A DNA stretch of 5,387 bases, taken from assembly GCA_946887385.1 (NCBI GenBank), contig CAMPKU010000257.1, positions 1-5,387 on the forward strand. The letters are read 5' to 3'. The notes beneath the pieces were generated by a model. The model saw nothing but the letters and a program-made list of their open reading frames with translations. It had not been told where the DNA came from and ran no database searches. Positions 1-5,387 of the stretch are shown in pieces (within the stretch, counting starts at the first letter, position 1; every line of letters starts with the position of its first letter). The translations under genes were made by a program, and so were the position numbers. Source of the stretch: an uncultured Gammaproteobacteria bacterium. Lineage in GTDB: Bacteria; Pseudomonadota; Gammaproteobacteria; Rariloculales; Rariloculaceae.

Positions 1-1
1 G

Positions 2-127
2 GCCGGGCGCAAGGCGCAACCTAGGGCCAAACCCAAGGCCAAGGCTAAGCCCAAGGCCAAGGCCAAGGCCAAGCCCAAGGCCAAGGCCAAGGCCAAGGCG
101 AAGAAGAGGAAGAAGCGCGGCCGCTAA
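2..127 (+). CDS. C-terminal end of a lysine/alanine/proline-rich protein (5' truncated)
   Basis: An open frame enters from the left edge and ends at TAA (125-127), giving 41 residues. Of these, 17 are lysine, arranged as an alternating Ala-Lys/Pro-Lys run and closing with a basic cluster (KKRKKRGR). Tails of this kind occur on bacterial histone H1-like and AlgP-like nucleoid proteins, on some topoisomerase I and HU variants, and on some RNA-binding proteins, where they bind nucleic acid non-specifically. The folded part of the protein lies outside the window, so the family cannot be named. The stop codon overlaps the stop of the converging SPFH gene within the four bases 124-127. Coding is supported by the clean, regular amino-acid pattern up to a stop exactly at the gene boundary; the opposite strand has no competing gene here. 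Confidence 0.7.
   Translation, partial: AGRKAQPRAKPKAKAKPKAKAKAKPKAKAKAKAKKRKKRGR
26..103 (+). repeat. Hexanucleotide tandem repeat, GCCAAG-like, 13 units
   Basis: Thirteen consecutive six-base units fit the pattern (gcc/ccc/gct/gcg)(aag/aaa). Most are exactly gccaag, and cccaag interrupts three times at widening spacing. The repeat is in frame and encodes the alternating Ala-Lys/Pro-Lys tail. Unit loss or gain keeps the frame, so the tail length could vary between strains by replication slippage. Confidence 0.85.
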
Positions 128-1074
128 CGCACCGCGGGCGGCGCACTGCCCGCCGGGCGGGCCTGGTCGAACACCTTCGTGGCCATCGCGATCATGCTGG
201 CGATGTCGGTCAAGTTCGCCGGCACGACGAGCGTGTTCGTGCTCCGGGCGAGATTGCCGAACTGCCGCACGTAGTCCTCGGCGACGCGCAGCTGCATCGC
301 TTCGCGGCCGCCGGCGGTTGCGACGGCCTCGGCCACGCGCCGCAAGCCTTCGGCCGTCGCCGTCGCGACGGCGAGAATGGCTTCGGCCTCTCCGGCTGCT
401 TCGTTGATCTGCTGCTGGCGGTTGGCCTCGGACTCCTTGATGACGCGCTGCTTCTCGCCTTCGGCCTGGTTGATCTTCGCGTCGCGATCGCCTTCCGAGG
501 TCAAGATCACGGCGCGCTTTTCCCGCTCCGCGCGCATCTGCTTCTCCATCGCCTGGAGCACGTCGTGCGGCGGGTTGATGTTCCTGATCTCGTAGCGCAG
601 CACCTTCACGCCCCACGGCTCGCTGGCTTTGTCGAGCTCGTGCACGACGTTCTGGTTGATCGTGGCGCGCTCCTCGAACGTGCGGTCGAGATCGATTTTA
701 CCGATCTCGCTACGCAGCGTTGTCTGCGCGAGCTGCGAGATCGCGAAGTGATAATCCGAGATGCCGTACGACGCCCGCGCCGGATCGAGCACTTGCAGAT
801 ACAACACGCCGTCGATACCGACCTGCACGTTGTCTTTCGTGATGCAGATCTGCTCCGGAATGTCGAGCGCCGACTCTTTCAAGCTGTGCTTGTACGCGAT
901 TCGCTCGATGCCCGGCACGAGGATGTGGAAGCCGGCGGACAGCGTCTTGCTGTACTTGCCGAGCCGCTCGACGATGAACGCGCTTTGCTGCGGGACCACG
1001 ATCGCCGTCTTGAAGAGAACGACGACGGCCACGGCCGCAACGACGAGCGCGAGTAGAAATGTCCCCTGATCCAT
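124..1074 (-). CDS. qmcA: SPFH/Band 7 (stomatin/prohibitin-like) membrane protein, QmcA type
   Basis: A 316-residue SPFH protein of the stomatin-like/QmcA subfamily, close to the usual length of about 300. These proteins form large oligomeric assemblies on the inner membrane and are linked to membrane microdomains and protease or protein-quality control. One hydrophobic N-terminal segment (residues 5-22) is followed by a Band 7 domain (about 23-200) with the family strings VERLGKY, GFHILVPGIER, DIPEQ and ITKDNV. Next comes a Glu/Ala/Lys/Arg-rich coiled-coil region (about 175-250, with NQAEGEKQRVIKESEA), then the C-terminal NTLVVPAN motif (280-287). The ATG at 1074 has a GGGGGAG Shine-Dalgarno at 1083-1089, eight bases upstream. 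The gene follows the NfeD gene by 28 bases, so the two are almost certainly one operon. Its stop overlaps that of the converging Lys-rich gene, leaving no room for a separate terminator. The family call is firm; the exact role in this organism is inferred. Confidence 0.95.
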   Translation of the reverse strand: MDQGTFLLALVVAAVAVVVLFKTAIVVPQQSAFIVERLGKYSKTLSAGFHILVPGIERIAYKHSLKESALDIPEQICITKDNVQVGIDGVLYLQVLDPARASYGISDYHFAISQLAQTTLRSEIGKIDLDRTFEERATINQNVVHELDKASEPWGVKVLRYEIRNINPPHDVLQAMEKQMRAEREKRAVILTSEGDRDAKINQAEGEKQRVIKESEANRQQQINEAAGEAEAILAVATATAEGLRRVAEAVATAGGREAMQLRVAEDYVRQFGNLARSTNTLVVPANLTDIASMIAMATKVFDQARPAGSAPPAVR

Positions 1075-1102
1075 TCCGATTGCTCCCCCGAGGAAACGCC
1101 GC

Positions 1103-1534
1103 CTAGATCGCGCGAACGCGCAGAGTGACTCCGTCGATGGAGTCGATGCGAGCCGCCCCGCCGGACGGAATGATTTGGTCGCCGATGTTGACTGCCGTCC
1201 AGCCGCTGCCGCGATATTCGATGCGGCACGACTTGCCGGGCGCCAGATCTTGGCCCAGCACCACGCGCTGATCGAGGTCGGTGCTCACGTTGCCGAACGG
1301 CCTGTTCATGAGCTTGGCGTAGATCGGCCTTCGCAGCGTGAACATCGACGCGACGGCCAGCACGGCGAACAGCAGCCACTGTCCGGCCACGGGCAGCTCG
1401 AGTCCGACGAGCCCCAGCAAGCCCACCACGACAGCCGCAATGCCCGCGAACACGAGATAGAACTGCGCGTCGACGGCCAGTAGCTCCACACCGAGCAGCA
1501 CCATGCCGAGGATGCACCAACCCCACCACACCAT
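1103..1534 (-). CDS. NfeD-like membrane protein (short form, partner of the SPFH protein)
   Basis: A 143-residue protein of the NfeD/YbbJ type. Three hydrophobic segments (about residues 3-21, 25-45 and 50-67) are followed by a soluble C-terminal NfeD domain (about 85-142), a small OB-fold beta barrel. Its typical signs are the GSGWTAV segment (Gly-Trp at 111-112) and the closing strands GGAARIDSIDGVTLRV. There is no N-terminal ClpP-like protease domain, so this is the short form usually found directly beside stomatin-like genes, as in E. coli ybbJ-qmcA. The start is well fixed by a strong Shine-Dalgarno six bases upstream of the ATG. The SPFH gene begins 28 bases downstream. By family knowledge NfeD proteins associate with SPFH scaffolds; the specific interaction here is inferred from gene order. 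Confidence 0.93.
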   Translation of the reverse strand: MVWWGWCILGMVLLGVELLAVDAQFYLVFAGIAAVVVGLLGLVGLELPVAGQWLLFAVLAVASMFTLRRPIYAKLMNRPFGNVSTDLDQRVVLGQDLAPGKSCRIEYRGSGWTAVNIGDQIIPSGGAARIDSIDGVTLRVRAI

Positions 1535-1540
1535 GTGTTG

Positions 1541-1548
1541 CCTCCTTT
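1541..1548 (-). promoter_or_regulatory. Strong ribosome binding site of the NfeD-like gene
   Basis: Read on the - strand, AAAGGAGG lies six bases before the ATG at 1534. It is the closest match to the anti-Shine-Dalgarno consensus in the window and fixes the start of the NfeD-like protein. It also suggests that this two-gene unit is translated efficiently. The 91-base gap upstream (1535-1625) shows no clear -35/-10 pair, so an own promoter is possible but not demonstrated. Confidence 0.8.
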
Positions 1549-1625
1549 AAGGCGACGACCGGAGCGGAAGTGCCGCAACTGCGCGAGCAATTACGGGCCC
1601 CGCGCGAGAGTAGCGTTTGCGCGTC

Positions 1626-1994
1626 TCAAGCGCCATCGAGTTTTTGCAGTAGCGACTTCGGCGCCGTAAGGCGGTAGCTGCGCTCGACCACCTCGGCAAC
1701 CTCGCGCCAGGGCACGCGCCCGCGGTCGAGCCGCAAGCCGAACCAACCCCGCGGCCCTATATACGCCGGCAGATAGAACCGCTCCGGCGCCAGCCGCGCT
1801 CGGTCTGCATTCTCTCCTCGCTCCGACTTCACGCAGACGGACACGATGCCGTCGCCGTGGTGGTTATCGAGAAAGTAGGCGAACACCTTGCCGCGCACGC
1901 GGTAGATCGTGTGATCGCTATGATCGATGTGCTCCGCACCGGGGAGCGCGCGGCAGATGGACGTCACGCGCTCGCGTTTAGTCTTCGTTGGCAT
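1626..1994 (-). CDS. MmcQ/YjbR family protein (CyaY-like fold, DUF419)
   Basis: A 122-residue protein of the MmcQ/YjbR family, close to the usual 115-125 residues. The features I recognise are the N-terminal helix ending in LPGAEH (17-22), the strand YRVRGKVFAYF (31-41), the charged strand VSVCVKSER (51-59), PERFYLPAYIGPRGWFGLRL (70-89) and the final helix ending in TAPKSL (110-115). Members are often labelled DNA-binding because the CyaY-like fold resembles the double-wing motif, but the cellular role is not established. No signal peptide or membrane segment is present, so it is cytoplasmic. The ATG at 1994 lacks a good Shine-Dalgarno. It reads toward the NfeD-like gene 91 bases away; read-through is possible but a functional link is not implied. 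The divergent neighbour is the multicopper oxidase. Confidence 0.9.
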   Translation of the reverse strand: MPTKTKRERVTSICRALPGAEHIDHSDHTIYRVRGKVFAYFLDNHHGDGIVSVCVKSERGENADRARLAPERFYLPAYIGPRGWFGLRLDRGRVPWREVAEVVERSYRLTAPKSLLQKLDGA

Positions 1995-2232
1995 GCGCTG
2001 CGAGCGAGCCTCGACGAGCGGAGTCTAGCGCTGTGGCGGCACCGGGCATATTCGCTTCGGCAATAAAGCGGGGGTCACGGCTCGCGCTAAGATGGCGTGG
2101 CGGCCGCTGCGCCGGCGGCCGTTCAGCCCGCGCCCGGAACTGCGGCGCCGGCTCCGCGCCTAACTGCGCGCGCCCCAAGGGTTCGTACATGTACCAATGG
2201 CCAGGAACGGGCTCGGGCCTCAGTCTGACAAC

Positions 2233-3738
2233 ATGCACAGCGGAATAGACAGACCTCTCGCGGCTTCGCGAGCGATCGCGGTGTGGCCGGCTCTGGCCGC
2301 CATCTGCCTGCTCATGGGCTGTGAGCCCGAAACCCCTCCCACGCCGTTAGCCGCCCATGAGGTGAGCCAGCCGGCCGGCTGGGCCGATGAGCTCGCGATG
2401 CCGATTCCGCACGACTTGAACCCCGATCCCCACGTGCTCGAGATCAACCTCGAGGCCCGCATCGAGGAGCTCGAGATCCTGCCCGGCACGAAGACGCCGG
2501 CGTGGACGTATAACGGCACCGTGCCGGGACCCATGATCCGAGCCCAAGTGGGCGATCGCGTGATCGTCCATTTCAAGAACTCGCTGCCCGAAGCCACCAC
2601 GATCCACTGGCATGGGGTGCGCGTACCGAACGAGATGGACGGCGCCCCCGGCGTCACCCAGCCGCCCATCGAAAGCGGCGCCGAGTTTCGCTACGAGTTC
2701 CAGCTTAAGGACGCGGGCACCTATTGGTACCACCCGCATACCGATTCGTCGGCCCAAGTCGGCCGCGGTCTGTACGGTGCATTCGTAGTCGAGGATCCGG
2801 CGGATCCGAAGGCGTTCGGCGACGACCTCGTCATGCTCCTCTCGGACATCAGCTTGAACGAGCAAGGAGAGCTGCTCGCCGCGGACAGCGGCGGCAACTT
2901 CGGCGACTTGTTCGGGCGCGAAGGCACGGTGCTGCTCGTCAACGGCAAGGTGCTGCCGACTCTGAAGGTACGCACCGGCAAGCAGCAGCGGTGGCGCATC
3001 ATCAACGCCACTCGCGCGCGTTACTACAACTTGCGGCTGCGCAATCACCGCTTCATGCGGCTCGGCGGCGATAACGGCCTCGCGGCGCGGTCGCAGGACG
3101 TCTACAACCTCATCGTGACGCCCGGCGAGCGCGCCGATGCGGTCTTCACGCCGGCCGATCCTCCCGGCACGCATAACGTGCTGCGTTGGGTACCCACCGA
3201 GCGCGGCTACGGCAGCACGTTCAACCGGTCGTCGGTGCAAATGCTAGCGATCGAAACGGTCGCCGATGCGGCAGTGACACCGGAGCCGATCCCTGACGTC
3301 TTACGCACCATCGAGCCGATCGATGTGACGAACGCCAAGGAGCGGACGCTCGATCTCACCATCGACATCGGATCCAAGGTGGAGATGGGCGTGAACGGCG
3401 TGCCGTACTGGCTGGCGAAGCCGCTCGAGATCACGCTTGGGGACACGGAAGTTTGGCGCATCGTCAACAACACGGATTTCGCGCACCCGTTTCACTTGCA
3501 CGGCTACTTTTTCCAGGTGCTGGACGACACGCGCGTGCTCGAGTGGAAGGATACGGTGAACGTGCCGACCAAATCGGAGCTCACGGTGGCCGTGCGCTTC
3601 GACGAGCGGCCGGGCGCTTGGATGTATCACTGCCATATTCTCGACCACGCGGACGTCGGCATGATGGGTCATCTCGTGGTGCGCGACCCGAGCGCGCCCG
3701 AGTCCGCGGCGCCGCCGGCCGAGCATCACCACTACTGA
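2233..3738 (+). CDS. Multicopper oxidase, laccase/CotA/CueO-like, predicted lipoprotein
   Basis: A 501-residue three-cupredoxin multicopper oxidase with every copper-binding motif: HWHG (residues 125-128), HPH (167-169), HPFHLHG (418-424) and HCHILDHADVGMM (466-478). By family knowledge, H418, C467 and H472 hold the type 1 copper with M477 as axial ligand, and the remaining motif histidines hold the trinuclear centre. The enzyme therefore should oxidise a substrate (phenols, Cu(I) or other metals) and reduce oxygen to water. There is no CueO-type Met-rich insert. The N-terminus has a hydrophobic stretch ending in the lipobox LLMGC (26-30), so C30 is probably the lipidated residue. No twin-arginine motif is present, although many relatives use Tat. 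The C-terminus ends in a short His run (EHHHY). I chose ATG 2233 because it gives a normal-length lipoprotein signal; ATG 2197, in frame, adds 12 residues and also lacks a well-spaced Shine-Dalgarno. Confidence 0.95.
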   Translation: MHSGIDRPLAASRAIAVWPALAAICLLMGCEPETPPTPLAAHEVSQPAGWADELAMPIPHDLNPDPHVLEINLEARIEELEILPGTKTPAWTYNGTVPGPMIRAQVGDRVIVHFKNSLPEATTIHWHGVRVPNEMDGAPGVTQPPIESGAEFRYEFQLKDAGTYWYHPHTDSSAQVGRGLYGAFVVEDPADPKAFGDDLVMLLSDISLNEQGELLAADSGGNFGDLFGREGTVLLVNGKVLPTLKVRTGKQQRWRIINATRARYYNLRLRNHRFMRLGGDNGLAARSQDVYNLIVTPGERADAVFTPADPPGTHNVLRWVPTERGYGSTFNRSSVQMLAIETVADAAVTPEPIPDVLRTIEPIDVTNAKERTLDLTIDIGSKVEMGVNGVPYWLAKPLEITLGDTEVWRIVNNTDFAHPFHLHGYFFQVLDDTRVLEWKDTVNVPTKSELTVAVRFDERPGAWMYHCHILDHADVGMMGHLVVRDPSAPESAAPPAEHHHY

Positions 3739-3752
3739 CGCCGGCCGATCGG

Positions 3753-4151
3753 CTAGACGTACTCGGCGATCTCGATGAGATTGCCGTCCGGGTCGCGGAA
3801 GTAGACGGAGCGCAACGCCCCGAGCGCCCCGCGTCGCGGCACCGGCCCGGCCTCGAGCGGAATCCGCTCGGCCGTCAGGTGCGCCACCACGTCGTCGAGC
3901 GGCACTGCAGCGATCAAGCAAAAGTCGGCCGAGCCTAGCGTGGGTTTGAGAGCTTTGGTCGGCGTCACGGTGCCGCGATCCTGCAAATTGATTTTCTGCC
4001 GGCCAAACGCGAGGGCGTAGCGCAGCTCGCCGTCCGGACCGCGAAAGGTCTCGGGCTGAAGCGCGAGCGCGCGCCGGTAGAAGCTCGTCGTGGCCTCGAT
4101 ATCGGAGACGGTTAGCACGAGGTGATCGATGCGCTCGGCCAATAACGGCAT
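3753..4151 (-). CDS. VOC family protein (glyoxalase/dioxygenase fold, GLOD5-like)
   Basis: A 132-residue vicinal-oxygen-chelate protein of two beta-alpha-beta-beta-beta modules. The first module opens with IDHLVLTVSDIEATTSFY (residues 8-25), where H10 is the expected first metal ligand. The second ends with VYFRDPDGNLIEIAEY (116-131), where E127 is the expected last ligand. KINLQD (53-58) and SADFCLIA (74-81) match the GLOD5/virulence-type branch. VOC enzymes act on diverse substrates (methylglyoxal adducts, catechols, antibiotics), so no substrate is assigned. No signal peptide is present, so it is cytoplasmic. The ATG at 4151 lies 10 bases past the stop of the zinc-ribbon-like gene and has only a weak Shine-Dalgarno, consistent with being the last gene of a three-gene operon. 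Its stop is 14 bases from the stop of the converging oxidase gene. Confidence 0.92.
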   Translation of the reverse strand: MPLLAERIDHLVLTVSDIEATTSFYRRALALQPETFRGPDGELRYALAFGRQKINLQDRGTVTPTKALKPTLGSADFCLIAAVPLDDVVAHLTAERIPLEAGPVPRRGALGALRSVYFRDPDGNLIEIAEYV

Positions 4152-4161
4152 ACCGGCGGCT

Positions 4162-4512
4162 TCAGGATGACGAGCCGGAGCCCGGCGCTGCCGTGCTCGC
4201 CGGCTCGGCTCGCAGGCGTCGGCCGAGCACTATGAGGCACTTGAAGCGTGCGGAGCGCAGCATTTTGTACGCTGCGCGCATGCCTTTCACAGTGCTCCAC
4301 TCGCGCAAGTTCTCCTCGAGCGTCTCGACGGAGTTCTCCGTGAGATAGTCCTTGAGGGTGCGCTGCGAGTCGTTGGCCGTGCTCGTGCTGCAGCCGGCGC
4401 ACCTCCAGCCGCGGCTCGAGAGCTTCGCGGTGCGCTCGACGTTCAAGCAGATCGTGCACACGGACCAGCCGTCGATCGGCTCGCGTTCCTCGATGAGAAT
4501 CTCGTAGCTCAC
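4162..4512 (-). CDS. Small zinc-ribbon-like protein of unknown function
   Basis: A 116-residue frame beginning at GTG (4510-4512) with VSYEILIEEREPIDGWSVC. I do not recognise the family. Two Cys pairs, C19-x2-C22 and C38-x2-C41, give CxxC-x15-CxxC, a spacing typical of a structural zinc ribbon. A charged helical middle (DYLTENSVETLEENLREWS, about 55-73) and a basic segment (about 77-101) follow, then a low-complexity Ser/Gly/Ala/Pro tail. There is no signal peptide or membrane span, so it is probably cytoplasmic. The GTG start is chosen because it lies four bases after the stop of the thioredoxin-fold gene, suggesting translational coupling, and because sequence upstream in this frame would overlap that gene out of frame. 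The frame itself is open further upstream (to ATG 4665), but that part looks like an Arg/Ser-rich shadow. The VOC gene follows after 10 bases. Confidence 0.75.
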   Translation of the reverse strand: MSYEILIEEREPIDGWSVCTICLNVERTAKLSSRGWRCAGCSTSTANDSQRTLKDYLTENSVETLEENLREWSTVKGMRAAYKMLRSARFKCLIVLGRRLRAEPASTAAPGSGSSS

Positions 4513-4516
4513 GGGG

Positions 4517-4996
4517 TCAGTGCGCCGCGGAATGGCCGCGCCAGCGTTCGACGAACGCGAGAAACTGCGCGCGATCGTAGCTCTTGTCGCCGTCTTCGAG
4601 CGGCAGCGTGTCTTGCGTGCCGAGCACCTCGCCCTCGGCAGACAAAATCCAGAAGTGCGGCGCACCCGCGGCCTTGGGCAGGCGGCCGAAAAACTCCGCG
4701 TTCATGTTCTCGGTGCCGACGTACACCTTCTGCACGATGAACACATCGTGCAGAGCCATGTCGATCGCGGGCTCGCGCTCGAGAAATGCGGCGAGATAGT
4801 GGCACCAGACGCACCAATCTCCACCCGAGATCAGCAGCACGAGCTTGTGCTCGGCCGCGGCCCGCGCCACGGCCGAGTCGAGCTGTGCCGACGCGTCGGC
4901 GCCCGGGTCGTAGCCGATGTCTTTCTTCGGTTGCGCGCCGGCGAACGCGGCGGCCAGCCCGAGCGCGGCAACAGTGAACGCGATGGTTGTACGCAT
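4517..4996 (-). CDS. Secreted thioredoxin-fold protein with CVWC active site
   Basis: A 159-residue thioredoxin-like protein. Residues 1-21 form a signal peptide: positively charged start MRTT, an Ala/Leu-rich core, and a likely cleavage site after AGA before QPKK, so it acts in the periplasm or outside the cytoplasmic membrane. The mature part has the redox motif WCVWC (C62 and C65) at the start of the first main helix, preceded by the strand KLVLLISGG. The cis-proline position is GAPHFWIL (P113), and the strand LSAEGEVLG (118-126) follows. This predicts thiol-disulfide exchange; whether it reduces or oxidises, and its partner, cannot be read here. The frame extends to a GTG at 5035, but ATG 4996 is preferred because it starts the signal peptide directly and because the GTG falls inside a candidate -10 element. 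It is the first gene of the cluster with the zinc-ribbon-like and VOC genes. Confidence 0.88.
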   Translation of the reverse strand: MRTTIAFTVAALGLAAAFAGAQPKKDIGYDPGADASAQLDSAVARAAAEHKLVLLISGGDWCVWCHYLAAFLEREPAIDMALHDVFIVQKVYVGTENMNAEFFGRLPKAAGAPHFWILSAEGEVLGTQDTLPLEDGDKSYDRAQFLAFVERWRGHSAAH

Positions 4997-5033
4997 GGAG
5001 TGTCGAAAACCCAGCCGGACGAGCGTTCGAGCC

Positions 5034-5063
5034 ACTAGACCACGGCGTTCACGGCGCCGTCAA
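5034..5063 (-). promoter_or_regulatory. Candidate sigma70-type promoter for the thioredoxin/zinc-ribbon/VOC cluster
   Basis: On the - strand, TTGACG (5063 to 5058, five of six against TTGACA) is followed after 18 bases by TCTAGT (5039 to 5034, four of six against TATAAT). Transcription would start near 5027, leaving about 30 bases of leader before ATG 4996. This fits the divergent gap between this cluster and the MetE-like gene. It is a motif match only, and such matches occur by chance. Confidence 0.4.
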
Positions 5064-5154
5064 TCCGCGCGCGTGACCCCGGGATTTTTTGCCGCCGGTC
5101 GGACACAATGTGGCGGCGTCCGGCGCCCGCCGGCGCGCGCGGACGACTCTCGCG

Positions 5155-5387
5155 ATGAAATTGAGCACGGAGCGGATCCTTTGCACTCACGTCGGCAGCC
5201 TGCCGCGCAGCGGCAACGTCGTCGAGCTGCTCTACAAGAAGGACAACGGCGACCCGTACGACCGCGCGGCGCTCGATGAGGCCGTCGCGGGCGGCGTGGC
5301 CGATGTCGTGAGGCGGCAGATCGCCGCAGGTGTCGACATCGTCAGCGACGGCGAAATCGGCAAGGTGGGCTATGCCACTTACGTCAA
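5155..5387 (+). CDS. MetE-like cobalamin-independent methionine synthase family protein (N-terminus, cut by window edge)
   Basis: The frame opens at ATG 5155 and runs without a stop through the right edge, giving 77 complete codons. The start MKLSTERILCTHVGSLPR carries the THVGSLPR motif that opens the catalytic TIM-barrel domain of the MetE C-terminal family. VDIVSDGEIGK (about residues 63-73) is the matching downstream motif with the conserved Ser-Asp-Gly-Glu. Because the catalytic-domain motif comes at the N-terminus, this is probably a single-domain member (about 350-400 residues) rather than full-length two-domain MetE. Such proteins include methyltransferases acting on homocysteine or other thiols, and epoxyalkane:coenzyme M transferase-like enzymes, so the substrate is open. 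The Shine-Dalgarno is weak. The gene diverges from the thioredoxin cluster across 158 bases. Confidence 0.88.
   Translation, partial: MKLSTERILCTHVGSLPRSGNVVELLYKKDNGDPYDRAALDEAVAGGVADVVRRQIAAGVDIVSDGEIGKVGYATYV

Noticed and set aside
879..1529. - strand frame of 216 codons spanning the NfeD and SPFH genes
   Set aside because: It is a shifted-frame shadow: Arg/Ser-rich low-complexity protein, overlapping two firmly identified genes on the same strand.
2088..2093. TAAGAT considered as a -10 element for the oxidase gene
   Set aside because: Only four of six bases match and no -35-like hexamer lies 16-18 bases upstream. I also saw no CueR- or CopR-type dyad.
2347..3240. Long - strand open frame (297 codons) opposite the multicopper oxidase
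   Set aside because: It is antisense to a gene with complete copper motifs, is rich in Arg/Ala/His as expected for a mirror frame in GC-rich DNA, and shows no recognisable domain.
3744..3753. Perfect palindrome gccgatcggc between the converging oxidase and VOC genes, considered as a bidirectional terminator
   Set aside because: It has at best a three-base-pair stem once a minimal loop is allowed, and there is no T-run on either side.
4112..4459. - strand frame of 115 codons overlapping the zinc-ribbon-like gene and the VOC start
   Set aside because: It is rich in Arg/His/Leu without motifs. The alternative frame 4162-4512 gives the paired CxxC motifs and fits tightly between its neighbours.
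4520..5038. + strand frame of 172 codons opposite the thioredoxin-fold gene
   Set aside because: It mirrors a gene with a clear signal peptide and WCVWC motif; the composition is typical of an antisense frame.
5078..5090. ccccgggatttttt considered as a rho-independent terminator
   Set aside because: CCCGGG is a palindrome with no room for a loop, no longer stem precedes the T-run, and it sits between divergent genes where no terminator is expected.
5091..5117. GCCGCC/GGCGGC inverted repeat upstream of the MetE-like gene, considered as a riboswitch or operator
   Set aside because: A six-base stem with a 15-base loop in very GC-rich DNA is expected by chance, and the region is too short and lacks features of SAM, SAH or cobalamin riboswitches.

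Overview
The window is GC-rich (roughly two thirds G+C by eye), densely coded and bacterial. The proteins look like those of a Gram-negative bacterium: a QmcA/NfeD membrane pair, a lipoprotein multicopper oxidase, a secreted thioredoxin-fold protein and a MmcQ/YjbR protein. A free-living proteobacterium is my best guess, but no rRNA or clade-specific marker is present to fix this. I see no tRNA, rRNA, CRISPR array, insertion sequence or phage gene.

Layout. (a) Positions 1-127 hold the last 41 codons of a + strand gene ending in a Lys/Ala/Pro tail; its stop codon overlaps the stop of the converging gene. (b) Positions 124-1994, all on the - strand, read in transcription order: a MmcQ/YjbR family protein, an NfeD-like membrane protein and an SPFH/stomatin-like protein (QmcA type). 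The last two are 28 bases apart and form a standard membrane-microdomain pair. (c) Positions 1995-2232 are a GC-rich divergent intergenic region with no convincing promoter motif, but with a possible short leader ORF. (d) Positions 2233-3738 on the + strand encode a complete three-domain multicopper oxidase with all copper ligands and a lipoprotein-type signal. (e) Positions 3753-4996 on the - strand form a tight three-gene cluster: a secreted thioredoxin-fold protein, a small zinc-ribbon-like protein starting at GTG, and a VOC (glyoxalase-fold) protein, with gaps of 4 and 10 bases. A candidate sigma70-type promoter lies just upstream. (f) From 5155 to the right edge, on the + strand, is the N-terminus of a MetE-like (cobalamin-independent methionine synthase family) protein cut off by the window.

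How the parts relate. NfeD and the SPFH protein very probably act together in the inner membrane. The oxidase stands alone and probably oxidises Cu(I) or phenolic or metal substrates outside the cytoplasm. The thioredoxin, zinc-ribbon and VOC genes look co-transcribed, but no shared pathway can be read from the sequence. Most of the window is ordinary housekeeping or accessory content. The least understood item is the small CxxC-x15-CxxC protein in the thioredoxin cluster.
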